From Gluconacetobacter asukensis (GTDB lineage: Bacteria; Pseudomonadota; Alphaproteobacteria; Acetobacterales; Acetobacteraceae): 32,741 nt of DNA. The DNA lies in the NCBI RefSeq assembly GCF_014174375.1, contig NZ_JABEQE010000026.1:1-32741 (forward strand). The letters are read 5' to 3'. The translations under genes were made by a program, and so were the position numbers. The notes under the pieces were generated by a model that worked only from the letters and a program-made list of their open reading frames with translations, did not search any database and was not told where the DNA came from. Below are positions 1 through 8,171 of the stretch, one piece after another. How positions within the stretch are numbered: the first letter of the stretch is position 1; each line of letters opens with the position of its first letter.

Positions 1-130
1 ACAGACATGACGTCATCCAGCGCTTTCGACGAAGACAGGCACAACCCGTCAGAAAGCGAAGCTCACAAGCTCAAGACCTCAGAAAATATTAACTTCGCGC
101 CTATGGGGCAGAGCCCTGGCCTGACGGAGC

Positions 131-1012
131 CTACATCTTCGCGGGCAGAACCGGCACATTGTCGATCAGCCGGACGCCGGCCAGCCACGCGGCGGCCAGC
201 AGGCGCGCCGGCTGGCCGTCGAAGCGCGCCAACGGCGCCAGATCGGCTTCGCGCCGCAATTCCAGATACTCCACATCGCTGAACCCGGCCGCCAGCAGGC
301 GGTCGCGCGTTGTCGCCATGACCATGTCCATGGACTGGCCATCGGCGATCGCGCGGGCCGCGTCTGCCAGCGCCCGTGGCAGGGCGCGGGCGTGGTCGCG
401 GTCGCCGGGACCGGTCAGGCGACGGTTGCGCGACGACATCGCCAGCCCGTCGGCCTCGCGCACGGTCGGGCAGGTTTCCACCCGGATCGGGATGTCCAGA
501 TCGGCGGCCATCCGGCGGACGACATGTACCTGCTGGAAATCCTTCTCGCCAAAGAAGGACGCGTCGGCCTGGCTTTGCAGGAACAATTTGCACACCACGG
601 TCGCCACCCCGTCGAAATGGCCGGGGCGATGGGCACCGCAGAGACCGTCCGACACGCCGCACACCGACACGGTGGTGGCGAAGCCGGACGGATACATCTC
701 GGCCACCGTCGGCGCATAGAGCACATGCGCGCCGGCTTCCGCCAGCAGGCGCGCATCGGCTTCCATGACGCGCGGATAGGTTTCGAGGTCCGCCGGGTTA
801 TCGAACTGGGTCGGGTTGACGAAGATCGAGACGATCACCCGATCGGTGGCGCGCAGGGCCGCGCGCACCAGGCTGAGATGCCCCTCATGCAGCGCGCCCA
901 TCGTCGGCACCAGCCCGACCGTCAGCCCGTCCCTCTTCCAGTCGCGCACGGCCTGCCGCAGATCGGCGACGGCATGGAGCGTCCGCATGTCGGTGGTAAG
1001 CGTTTCCAGCAT
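131..1012 (-). CDS. panC: Pantoate--beta-alanine ligase (pantothenate synthetase)
   Basis: The enzyme condenses D-pantoate with beta-alanine, using ATP through a pantoyl-adenylate, to make pantothenate for coenzyme A; it is cytosolic. Family signatures are visible: the N-terminal [10 protein letters not shown] nucleotide-binding segment (a HIGH-type motif), [17 protein letters not shown], and the KMSKS-like region seen here as MSSRNRRL. I place the start at the ATG at 1012 because AGGA lies about 5 bases upstream, giving 293 residues, close to the usual 280-300. An ATG at 988 (Met-Arg-Thr-Leu-His) is the alternative, and the frame stays open upstream to 1069 without a good ribosome site. Nothing else of the pantothenate pathway (panB, panD) is in the window. 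The gene is divergent from a small lipoprotein gene, across an intergenic region that contains a perfect palindrome. Confidence 0.95.
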   Translation of the reverse strand: MLETLTTDMRTLHAVADLRQAVRDWKRDGLTVGLVPTMGALHEGHLSLVRAALRATDRVIVSIFVNPTQFDNPADLETYPRVMEADARLLAEAGAHVLYAPTVAEMYPSGFATTVSVCGVSDGLCGAHRPGHFDGVATVVCKLFLQSQADASFFGEKDFQQVHVVRRMAADLDIPIRVETCPTVREADGLAMSSRNRRLTGPGDRDHARALPRALADAARAIADGQSMDMVMATTRDRLLAAGFSDVEYLELRREADLAPLARFDGQPARLLAAAWLAGVRLIDNVPVLPAKM

Positions 1013-1145
1013 CTGTCCTGCCGCCCGTGGATGGTTGCGCCCGGTTATATCGGCCCGTTTCCCCGGCAAGGAAAGGGCGGCGGCATCTCTTCCGCGTGAG
1101 CCGGAATGTCTGCTATGAACGCCTGCGGCCTGGTGTCCCGCATGC

Positions 1146-1165
1146 GAAATTCATGCATGAATTTC
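1146..1165. promoter_or_regulatory. 20-bp perfect palindrome, possible operator
   Basis: The sequence GAAATTCATGCATGAATTTC equals its own reverse complement over all 20 bases. It lies in the intergenic space between panC (start 1012, minus) and the lipoprotein gene (start 1251, plus), where an operator for a dimeric regulator could sit. It is also A/T-rich compared with its surroundings. It has no spacer loop, so it is a poor terminator and a better candidate protein-binding site. The regulator is not identifiable from the sequence. Confidence 0.45.
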
Positions 1166-1250
1166 CGAGACCGGCAGGCGACCAGGATATTCTTTTTATC
1201 CAGTCTCCGCCGGGCGGATACTGGGCAGGAGGCCCCCTTTGTTCCAGACG

Positions 1251-1391
1251 ATGCGGTTTATTGGCCTGGCGGCCCTCGTTCTCTCGGTTGCCGCGTGTGG
1301 GGGTGGCAAGCAGAAGCGTCCCCCGACCCAGAAGGAAATCTGGCAGAGCCAAGGCTTCGAAGCCGGGCTGAAGACGTCCGGCACGCATTGA
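1251..1391 (+). CDS. Small lipoprotein, 46 residues
   Basis: The frame starts Met-Arg-Phe-Ile and runs to a TGA at 1389-1391. It has a short positively charged N-terminus, a hydrophobic stretch (GLAALVLSV) and a lipobox-like VAAC with the cysteine at residue 16, followed by a Gly-rich then charged, Pro-containing tail. This is the design of a signal-peptidase-II lipoprotein that ends up as a roughly 31-residue lipid-anchored peptide. No ribosome site better than a G-rich stretch is obvious. It stops 8 bases before the end of the transglutaminase gene on the other strand (convergent). The function is unknown. The size resembles LptM/YifL-type small lipoproteins, but the CGxKGPLYLP-type motif of that family is absent, so I do not assign it there. 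Confidence 0.55.
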   Translation: MRFIGLAALVLSVAACGGGKQKRPPTQKEIWQSQGFEAGLKTSGTH

Positions 1392-1398
1392 CGCGGCG

Positions 1399-2316
1399 TC
1401 AGGGCGTCTCGTCGACCGGCTCGGCGGGCAAATCTTCCCATTCCTCGGCGGGGACCAGATCGACGCCCACCTTCAGCTTGTCATTGCCTCCGCCCAGGAT
1501 CAGCCCGTGTACCGGGCTGATATCGGCGTAATCGCGCCCCCAGCCCAGAACGACATGCTCGTCACGCATCACGATGCCATTGGTGGGGTCCAGGCCGATC
1601 CAGCCATGGGCCGGGCCCAGCCATGCCCCGACCCAGGCGTGGGACTGGTCTGACCCCAGCCGCCGCGCCTGCCCCGGCGGCGGGCGGGTGCGGATATAGC
1701 CGGACATGTAGCGCGCCGGCACGCCGATCCAGCGCAAGGCGCTGATCATGAGATGCGTGAAATCCTGGCACACACCCTCGCGCCGGGCCAGGGTCTGCTC
1801 GATCGGGGTGGAGAGCGTGGTGACGCCGGCGCGAAAGCGGAAATCGGTGTAGATCCGCATGTTCAGGTCCAGCAGCGCCGCCAGGACCGACCGGCCGGGG
1901 GTGAAGGACAGGGCGGCATAATCGCCCGCCGCCGCGTTGGCCGCGCACATCGGGCTGTCGAACAGGAATTCCGCCACCTGCCATGCCGGCGCGCCGCCCG
2001 CGCGCGCCAGGGCGGCCACATCCTCCCATGACAGGGTGGCATCCTCGGGCGGCGGCGGGGCGAACGCGACCTCGACCTCCGATTCCGCCAGCACATCGAA
2101 GCTGTCATGGGGGGCTTCGTGATACAGCCAGGCGATCAGGTTGCCGAAATAATCGACGCCATCCACGCGCCGCACCGGGGGCGGCGTGACCTCCAGCCGC
2201 GTCCAGTGCACCGCCTGCCCCGGCAGGGCACGCGGCGTGACATGCACGATATGGGCCGCCAGGTCGACCGGGCTGCCATAGACGTAACGGGTCAGGTGGC
2301 GCACGCGATAGATCAT
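1399..2316 (-). CDS. Transglutaminase-like cysteine peptidase/transferase
   Basis: The protein has 305 residues. The first ~90 match the bacterial transglutaminase N-terminal beta domain (it opens MIYRVRHLTRYVYGSPV), and the rest is a transglutaminase core. The catalytic triad is readable: Cys183 in GVCQDFTHL, His226 in SHAWVGAWL and Asp243 in GLDPTNG. There is no signal peptide or membrane segment. In this family the fold hydrolyses or transfers amide bonds. In genomes it typically travels with circularly permuted ATP-grasp and alpha-E proteins, for which an amide/peptide ligase role has been proposed. It is the last gene of a minus-strand group and overlaps the end of the upstream ATP-grasp/alpha-E gene by 4 bases (ATGA), so the two are translationally coupled. 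The in vivo substrate is unknown. Confidence 0.9.
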   Translation of the reverse strand: MIYRVRHLTRYVYGSPVDLAAHIVHVTPRALPGQAVHWTRLEVTPPPVRRVDGVDYFGNLIAWLYHEAPHDSFDVLAESEVEVAFAPPPPEDATLSWEDVAALARAGGAPAWQVAEFLFDSPMCAANAAAGDYAALSFTPGRSVLAALLDLNMRIYTDFRFRAGVTTLSTPIEQTLARREGVCQDFTHLMISALRWIGVPARYMSGYIRTRPPPGQARRLGSDQSHAWVGAWLGPAHGWIGLDPTNGIVMRDEHVVLGWGRDYADISPVHGLILGGGNDKLKVGVDLVPAEEWEDLPAEPVDETP

Positions 2317-4811
2317 GATTCGTCCGTTGCCTCGTCCCGATCGACGGCACGCAGGCCGCCGACCGCGCGCGGAGAGGTCAGCACGACGAAATAACGCCGT
2401 GCGATCTGCTGCCCCAGGTCGCGCAGCCCGGCATGGATGGCCAGCAGTCGCTCCGGCAGCGCCGCCGCCGCGACATCCTGCTGCGGTGCCGACAGCACAT
2501 CATTCACCACCCCGCGCAGGCGTTCCATGACCTGGCCCGCCGCGCCGGCCAGGCCCGTTCCGTCGCCGGGCTCCAGATCGGCCAGCGCGTCGGCGACCAT
2601 CGCCATCTGGCTGGCCACGCCGCGCGGATTGCCGCCATCCAGCAGCAGCAGGTCCAGCACCGGCGCCGGCTGGAACACCGCGAAATAGCGCGACCGATAG
2701 GTGATGGCGCAGTCGCTGAGTTCCAGCATCAGCCGCAATGCCCCTTCCATCCGGCCGCGCTGGGCGACATCCTTCTGGCGCAGGATCAGCGCCATCGCGG
2801 TCAGGATCGCGCTGGCGCGTTCGACCCGGCGGCCCAGTTCCAGGAACTGGCGGCCGCCGCTGCGCACCATGTTTTCCGCCGTCAGGCCGGAAATGGTCGC
2901 GCCATAGCGCAGCAGGCCATCGGTGACGCGGCCCACCCGTTCCAGCGTGCGCCCGGCATCGCCCGTCACCCGCGCCTCGCGCAACTGGCTGCGCAGTGCG
3001 TCGGTGCCCTGGACGATGGTCTCGAACGTCTCGACCGTCATCCGGTCGCGCAAGCCCGCCGATACCCGGGCGATTTCGGACAGCAGGCGCTGGGGCATGC
3101 CGGTGTCGAGCGTGACGGCGGCCAGGGCCCGCACCTGGGTGGCAAAGCCCGCGCCGGCCATGCTTTCGTCCTGCAGCAGGCCGATATGGACCGCCAGGCG
3201 CAGCACGGTTTCCAGCTCCGCCCGCTCGCGGGGGGAGCCGTCGATCCGCCCGACCCGGCGCGTCAGCACGCGCAGGACGCGACCGGCATCTTCCAACTGC
3301 TCCAGATAGCGGCCCAGCCAGTAGAAATCGTCGGCCGCCCGGCTGGGCAGGTCGCCCTGCCCGCGACGGATGGCCAGGACCGACATGGGGGGGGCCGCGA
3401 TGCCGACCAGGTTCCGGCTGTCCTCGACGGTGACCCAGACATCCTTGGTGATGCTGTGCCCGCCGCGTGCGCGATCCATCGGGCCGCCGGGCGGCAGGTC
3501 GGAATCGGGCAGCAGGCGCGCCATGCCGCCGGGCATGACCTGCCAGGCGCCGCCATCGAACAGCGCGAACAGGCGCAGGACGATGCCACCGGGTTCGATC
3601 CCGGCAGACCCGATCGACGGCATGACCGACGGGGCCAATGCCTCGACCGCCACGAACCGCTCCGGAGTGCGGCGCAGGGCCGCCAGCATGCTGTCCTTCG
3701 CCCGATCGAGGCGGCAGGAGGCGCCACGGGTGCTGGCGCTGTCACGCAGCCACCAGCGGCTCCGGTCTTCGGACAGCAGGGCATCGACACCGTATTGCGC
3801 CGGCCAGAGGGCCGGAACGTCGGGCAGTTTCAGATCTTCGCCGATCAGCCGGCGGGCCAGGGCGGGCATGAAAGCGGCCAGGCCCGGGGCCTCGACAAGG
3901 CCGGATGCGGGGTGGTTTACCAGATGGACCGCGCCGCCGCGCGCGGCATCCAGCAGGCCGGCGATGCCGGGCGTGCCGCCGCCTTCCAGTTCCAGCGGAT
4001 CGACCGTCCATCCGTCCTGGCGCAGCAGCAGCACATCCACCGGGCGAAGGCCGCGCACCGTCTTGAGCCACAGCGCGCCGTCGCGCACCGCCAGGTCGCC
4101 GGCCTCGGCCAGCACGCAGCCCAGTTCCCGCGCCAGGATTACATGCTCGGCCCACAGCGTGCCGCGCGGACCCGGCGTCAGCAGCGCCAGGCCGGGGTTA
4201 CGGTCCGGCAGGCCGGCCAGGCGATGCAGGCTGTCCTGCCAGGCGTCGAAGAAGGGCGACAGGGGCTGGACTTCGCGCCCCGCGAACAGTTCGGGCAGCG
4301 TTCGGGTCATCTGCCGCCGGTTTTCCAGCGCCTGGCCGATACCGTTGGCGCGCGCCACCCGGTCGGCGGCCACGTGCCATGCGCCATCCGGACCGCGAAT
4401 CAGGTCCACGGCATAGAAATTGAGGAACGCCCCCGAAACCGGGCCGCCCATGCGCAGGAAGTTCGGCGCCGGGTAGACCAGCGCCGGCGGCAGCACGCCA
4501 TCCGCCAGCAGGGTGCGCGGCCCGTAGAGGTCGCGCAATGTGGCCTCCAACACCTGGGCGCGCTGCACCACCCCTTCCGACAGGCGGGCGAATTCCTGCG
4601 CCGTCAGCAGCAGCGGGACCGGATCGCACCCTGCGGCGGCGCCTTCGACGGGGCCAGCCTGGTCGTGCAGGGCGCGCGCCATCTGCCTGCCGCGTTCGAG
4701 CAGTTCACGATGGCCGAGATCGCTGATCGCGCCGAGCAGGCGCCGCCAATGAGGCCGGACGCCGCCATGACCGTCAACCATCTCGTCAACAGGGATGGGC
4801 GCCATGTCCAT
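2313..4811 (-). CDS. Fused circularly permuted ATP-grasp / alpha-E domain protein
   Basis: The protein has 832 residues. Residues ~1-480 are a circularly permuted type-2 ATP-grasp module (recognisable segments are NFYAVDLIRGPDGAWHV, FLRMGGPV and a later Arg/Gly-rich ligase segment near ARGGHSITKDVWV). From about residue 485 an alpha-E domain begins (DDFYWLGRYLEQLEDAGRVL) and runs nearly to the end. In this window the same two domains also occur as separate proteins (11849-13345 and 13342-14397), so this is a natural fusion of the pair. ATP-grasp enzymes join a carboxylate to an amine through an acyl-phosphate; the substrate here is unknown. The start is ATG 4811, with a second ATG 6 bases on and no clear ribosome site. 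The coding strand contains a run of eight C (3387-3394). Confidence 0.9.
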   Translation of the reverse strand: MDMAPIPVDEMVDGHGGVRPHWRRLLGAISDLGHRELLERGRQMARALHDQAGPVEGAAAGCDPVPLLLTAQEFARLSEGVVQRAQVLEATLRDLYGPRTLLADGVLPPALVYPAPNFLRMGGPVSGAFLNFYAVDLIRGPDGAWHVAADRVARANGIGQALENRRQMTRTLPELFAGREVQPLSPFFDAWQDSLHRLAGLPDRNPGLALLTPGPRGTLWAEHVILARELGCVLAEAGDLAVRDGALWLKTVRGLRPVDVLLLRQDGWTVDPLELEGGGTPGIAGLLDAARGGAVHLVNHPASGLVEAPGLAAFMPALARRLIGEDLKLPDVPALWPAQYGVDALLSEDRSRWWLRDSASTRGASCRLDRAKDSMLAALRRTPERFVAVEALAPSVMPSIGSAGIEPGGIVLRLFALFDGGAWQVMPGGMARLLPDSDLPPGGPMDRARGGHSITKDVWVTVEDSRNLVGIAAPPMSVLAIRRGQGDLPSRAADDFYWLGRYLEQLEDAGRVLRVLTRRVGRIDGSPRERAELETVLRLAVHIGLLQDESMAGAGFATQVRALAAVTLDTGMPQRLLSEIARVSAGLRDRMTVETFETIVQGTDALRSQLREARVTGDAGRTLERVGRVTDGLLRYGATISGLTAENMVRSGGRQFLELGRRVERASAILTAMALILRQKDVAQRGRMEGALRLMLELSDCAITYRSRYFAVFQPAPVLDLLLLDGGNPRGVASQMAMVADALADLEPGDGTGLAGAAGQVMERLRGVVNDVLSAPQQDVAAAALPERLLAIHAGLRDLGQQIARRYFVVLTSPRAVGGLRAVDRDEATDES

Positions 4812-4883
4812 GATGCATGGTTGTATGGGCGAAGCGGCGCCAACAGTAAACGGTCTTGCGAAGGTTCGCCCCGAACGGCCCCG

Positions 4884-5954
4884 TCAGCCCGGCGCGGCGC
4901 CGTGGATCAGATCATGGACATAGGCCAGCTTTTCCAGCGCCGGGGGCGCCAGGACGAACGGGTAGAAATCGATCTGGCCCATCGAGCGGTTCAGGCTGTT
5001 GATCGCATAGGTCAGCGGCAGCCACGCGTCGGCGATCCGCTGGAACGGGCCGGGGGCATAGGGGTTGAACGCGACCTCGGTCTGCAGGGCCGGATCGTCG
5101 GACACATGGATATCGACCGACAGGCCATAGGCCCGCGCGGTTTCCAGCGTGGAGACGATGTGGAGGTAGTGCGCCCAGGTCTCGGCGAAATCCTCCCACG
5201 GGTGCGTGGTCGCGTAATCGCTGACGAAATTGTCCTGCCAGTTCGGGGGCGCCCCGACCTGATAATGGTGCTGCAACGCCGCCTGGTAGTCGGCGCGCTC
5301 ATCCCCGAACAGGGCACGGAAATCGTCCAGATGCCCGCCGTCGCGCACCAGCACGTTCCAGTAGTAATGACCGACCTCGTGCCGGAAATGGCCCAGCAGG
5401 GTGCGATACAGCTCCCCCATCTCGATCCGCATCGCCTCGCGCTGGGCATCGTTGGCCTCGCGCAGCGCGATGGTGATCAGCCCATCCTGATGGCCGGTCA
5501 GCACCTTTCCACCATCGGGCGGATCGCCCAGGAAATCGAAGGCCAGCCCGCCCATAGGGTCTTCCAGCCGGCCCACGATCGGCAAATTCAGGCGCAGCAG
5601 GGTATAGACCAGCCGGTGCTTTGCCGTTTCCAGCTTCCGCCACTGGTCCAGATGCTCCTGCTCCGTCAGGTCCGGGATGGTCCGGTTCAGGCGGCAGGCC
5701 AGACAGAAGACGTCGCCGCCGGCCGGCACCAGCCAGTTGCAGGCGTTCCGCCCGGCATTGGCGCAGAACCGGTAGGCCGAGCCGGTCGCGGCATTCGACA
5801 ACGGGTGCCATGTGCTGTCCGCGCCCACCACCGGTTCCAGCGCGCTGAGGTCATTTTCCTCGGGCAGGTAGCCCAGGCTATGACCGCACCGCTCGCAGGC
5901 CGTGTTCTCGAAGAACAGGACCTGATTGCAGGACTGGCAGGCGAACAGCTTCAT
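4884..5954 (-). CDS. Zinc-ribbon putative zinc metallopeptidase
   Basis: The protein has 356 residues. The N-terminus is a zinc ribbon (Cys6, Cys9, Cys20, Cys23 in CQSCNQVLFFENTACERCGH), followed by a second cysteine group near 64-87. The core carries HEVGHYYW (His192, Glu193, His196), a gluzincin-like HExxH, with a conserved downstream stretch WEDFAETWAHYLH supplying a likely third ligand (Glu258). This matches the family annotated as putative zinc-binding metallopeptidase (Peptidase_Mx/DUF2248). No secretion signal is seen, so it is probably cytosolic. It lies 72 bases upstream of the fused ATP-grasp/alpha-E gene on the same strand and probably starts the minus-strand operon. In context it would be the hydrolase that trims or releases the ligase product; that role is inference. 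Confidence 0.88.
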   Translation of the reverse strand: MKLFACQSCNQVLFFENTACERCGHSLGYLPEENDLSALEPVVGADSTWHPLSNAATGSAYRFCANAGRNACNWLVPAGGDVFCLACRLNRTIPDLTEQEHLDQWRKLETAKHRLVYTLLRLNLPIVGRLEDPMGGLAFDFLGDPPDGGKVLTGHQDGLITIALREANDAQREAMRIEMGELYRTLLGHFRHEVGHYYWNVLVRDGGHLDDFRALFGDERADYQAALQHHYQVGAPPNWQDNFVSDYATTHPWEDFAETWAHYLHIVSTLETARAYGLSVDIHVSDDPALQTEVAFNPYAPGPFQRIADAWLPLTYAINSLNRSMGQIDFYPFVLAPPALEKLAYVHDLIHGAAPG

Positions 5955-6019
5955 GATGCGGGCTCTTGGAATATTTCAGATGCCTGCACAACGCATTGAT
6001 TGGGGCGGTCGTTCCGTTT

Positions 6020-6076
6020 GTCGGGGCGCCGCCCCGACACCCCGGCAGGGGGCTTGCCTCCTGCACCTCCCGGGGT
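6020..6076. repeat. Tandem GC-rich hairpins (REP/terminator-like)
   Basis: Two back-to-back inverted repeats are present. The first is GTCGGGGC-GCC-GCCCCGAC (6020-6038). The second runs 6039-6076, with ACCCCGG pairing to CCGGGGT and an inner CAGGGGG/CCTCCTG stem with one mismatch. They lie in the gap upstream of the metallopeptidase start (5954) and mark the left edge of the lower-GC GST-argC block. They could act as bidirectional terminators or REP elements. The rest of the 5955-6260 gap holds no convincing gene. There is an orphan purine-rich Shine-Dalgarno-like stretch (AAAGAGGAGA) near 6151-6160, followed only by ATT rather than a standard start. Confidence 0.6.
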
Positions 6077-6260
6077 TTGGGTTATGATCCATATGTATGT
6101 TCGCTATGGGGAGGGGTAAGCGGCCTGACAGCTTTGGAGTGTAATTCTTTAAAGAGGAGACATTAAATCCAGCCCCATAGGGTTTGCGTTACCCATGTTT
6201 TTAGACAGGATCGCGGTATCAGTGCATCCGATGGCACGTTCTCGGTGACGGAGGTTCAGG

Positions 6261-6896
6261 TTGAGCTACGTACTTTATTACTCACCGGGAGCTGCCAGTA
6301 TGGCAGTCCACTGGACCTTGATTGAGATAGGTGCCCCGTTTGAAGCGCGCTTAGTCGATCTAGACGTTGGTTCCAACCGAGATCCTGAGTATTTGCGCCT
6401 TAATCCCGATGGGCGAGTACCGACCTTAATCGTCGATGGCCATCCTATTCGGGAATCAACCGCTCTTCTAATGCTACTCGCGGAACGCCATCCGGCTGCT
6501 GGCCTCGCACCGGCGCTAGGTACGCCAGAGAGAGCGAAGTGGTTTGAATTGATGATCTATCTCGCCAACACGCTACTGCCAGCGATGCGAGACCTTTTTT
6601 ATGCGACTAAGGACGGAAACCCGGAAGGAGCGGATGCCGTGAAGGCATTGGCGACACGCAGGATCGAAGGCGCATGGTCTAAACTCGATCTGTCTTTGCT
6701 TGGTGAAGAAGCGTATCTCGTTGGAAAGCAGCGCACGACTGCCGACTTCTTGGCAATCATGTTAATGCGTTGGTCGCGCAACATGGAAAGCCCTGCGACA
6801 AACTGGCCTAATATTCAACGATATATCGCACGAAATAGTACTCTCCCTTCCTTCATTGAATTGAACAAAAGAGAAAATCTTACCGCTTGGCCTTGA
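6261..6896 (+). CDS. Glutathione S-transferase family protein
   Basis: The protein has 211 residues. The N-terminal thioredoxin-like half shows the GST pattern: an early YYSPGAASMAVHW (the Tyr/Ser/Cys catalytic region of bacterial GSTs), then NPDGRVPTLIVDG with the cis-Pro and an RESTALLMLLAERHP stretch (Glu-Ser for the glutathione gamma-glutamyl group). The C-terminal half is helical. The start is TTG at 6261, chosen because GGAGG sits at the right distance upstream. GST enzymes conjugate or reduce electrophiles with glutathione in the cytosol; no substrate can be read. The base composition is clearly lower in GC than the genes on either side, especially toward the 3' end, suggesting transfer. 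It is followed after 129 bases by argC on the same strand. Confidence 0.88.
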   Translation: MSYVLYYSPGAASMAVHWTLIEIGAPFEARLVDLDVGSNRDPEYLRLNPDGRVPTLIVDGHPIRESTALLMLLAERHPAAGLAPALGTPERAKWFELMIYLANTLLPAMRDLFYATKDGNPEGADAVKALATRRIEGAWSKLDLSLLGEEAYLVGKQRTTADFLAIMLMRWSRNMESPATNWPNIQRYIARNSTLPSFIELNKRENLTAWP

Positions 6897-7025
6897 GACG
6901 AAGTCCGCTTGTAGCTTCTCGTATCGAGCCGTAGCCGTCTCACAAGGGTCGGTACCTGACTTGCCGAGGTGTGGAATGGCCGCCAAAATGCTCCTGTTTG
7001 CTCACTCAAGCGGCGGAATAGCACC

Positions 7026-8003
7026 ATGGGGATTCGCGTTGGCATTGTCGGAATTAGCGGCTTCGGCGGCGGCGAGGCCCTGCGCCTGATTGCGAGCCAC
7101 CCGTCGTTTGATCTGGTCTATGCTGCTGGCGAGGGCAGCGCGGGCAGCCGCCTTGTGGACCGTTTCCCCGGTGTGCCGACCAAGCTGGCAGAACTGGTTA
7201 TTCAGAAGTGGAACCCCGCTACCCTGCCGCAGATCGATGTGCTGTTCGCCTCCCTCCCCACGGGCACATCGGCTGAAGCGCTTTCGCTTGTCCCCAAGGA
7301 CGTGAAGATCGTCGATATTGGCGGCGATCACCGCTACGTCGATGGTTGGACCTATGGTCTAGCCGATGTTTGGCCGCAGCAGATCGCGGGCCAAGTGCGT
7401 GTTGCAAACCCCGGTTGCTTCCCGGCCGCGACGCTCAACGCGCTGGCCCCGCTGCTTGCCGACAAACTGATCGAGCCGAGCAATATCGTAATCGATGTTA
7501 AGACAGGCATCTCCGGCGCAGGCAGAGGTGGCGCAAACAGCCAGTTTAGCTATGCCGAAACCAATGAGAACTTGCAGCCTTACGGCCTCCTAAAACACGT
7601 CCACATGCCTGAAATCGCGAAAACCATTGAAAAACTGAGTGGAGGAAGCGCGGCAGGATTGGTCTTTACGCCACATTTGGTGCCGATGACCCGTGGCGTG
7701 CTGGCCACCATCTATTGTCGTGGCAAAGCGACAACGGACCAGTGCCTTGATGCGGCTCGGCGCTTTTATGCCGAACGGCCATTCATTCGTGTGACGGATA
7801 AGCCGCCTCAGACCAAATGGACCACCGGCTCGAACCTTGCCTTCATCAGCTATGCAGCCGATCCGGAGCGGAGCTTGGTTATCGCGATGAGCGTCATTGA
7901 TAATCTTGGAAAGGGAGCGGCCGGTCAGGCGGTCCAAAATGCGAATTTGATTTGTGGCCTGCCGGAAACTGCGGGGCTGGATGGCGCTCCTATTTGGCCT
8001 TGA
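7026..8003 (+). CDS. argC: N-acetyl-gamma-glutamyl-phosphate reductase
   Basis: The protein has 325 residues from the ATG at 7026 (MGIRVGIVGISGFGGGE). It has a Rossmann nucleotide-binding start (GISGFGGGE) and the catalytic-cysteine motif NPGCFPAATLNAL. Also visible are KTGISGAGRG, the family's HVHMPEI histidine region and FTPHLVPMTRGVL. It reduces N-acetyl-glutamyl-5-phosphate to the semialdehyde with NADPH in arginine synthesis. No other arginine genes are nearby, and the composition is lower in GC than the flanking cluster, so this may be an acquired or second copy. The frame stays open upstream to 6969, but the context favours 7026. It could instead serve the phosphorylated product of a nearby ligase, but nothing shows this. 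Confidence 0.93.
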   Translation: MGIRVGIVGISGFGGGEALRLIASHPSFDLVYAAGEGSAGSRLVDRFPGVPTKLAELVIQKWNPATLPQIDVLFASLPTGTSAEALSLVPKDVKIVDIGGDHRYVDGWTYGLADVWPQQIAGQVRVANPGCFPAATLNALAPLLADKLIEPSNIVIDVKTGISGAGRGGANSQFSYAETNENLQPYGLLKHVHMPEIAKTIEKLSGGSAAGLVFTPHLVPMTRGVLATIYCRGKATTDQCLDAARRFYAERPFIRVTDKPPQTKWTTGSNLAFISYAADPERSLVIAMSVIDNLGKGAAGQAVQNANLICGLPETAGLDGAPIWP

Positions 8004-8127
8004 GGTCTCACAATCAGGCCGCTGCGGAATGTCCGGTTAGTGGCGGCTTCACCGGACCTGTGAATGGCTTAGAAGGGTCGAAAGCCGACATGCCTACAAA
8101 CAGTGTAATCGCCTGACGAATGGGGTG

Positions 8128-8170
8128 AAGGGGACGACTGTCCCCTTCCGGGTGCAGGGCAGCGCCCTGC
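8128..8170. terminator. Paired hairpins between argC and the DUF2126 gene
   Basis: There are two perfect stems: AAGGGGAC-GACT-GTCCCCTT (8128-8147) and GCAGGGC-AGC-GCCCTGC (8154-8170). The second ends two bases before the TGA (8172-8174) of the minus-strand transglutaminase/DUF2126 gene. They sit between two convergent genes, so bidirectional termination is likely even without a T-run. Their style matches the hairpins at 6020-6076 on the other side of the GST-argC block. Confidence 0.55.
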
Positions 8171-8171
8171 G

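Noticed and set aside
1-130. Possible gene at the left edge
   Set aside because: A plus-strand frame from 7 runs into the end of panC with no ribosome site or recognisable sequence. The stretch shows nothing I can support.
3387-3394. Run of eight G (plus strand) inside the ATP-grasp/alpha-E gene as a phase-variation site
   Set aside because: It codes for Ala-Pro-Pro-Met in the middle of an intact frame, far from the start, in a genome rich in G/C runs; there is no sign of variation.
2433-5999. 1188-codon open frame on the plus strand
   Set aside because: It is antisense to the ATP-grasp/alpha-E and metallopeptidase genes, rich in Gln/Arg/His/Ala as expected for shadows in GC-rich DNA, and has no recognisable motif.
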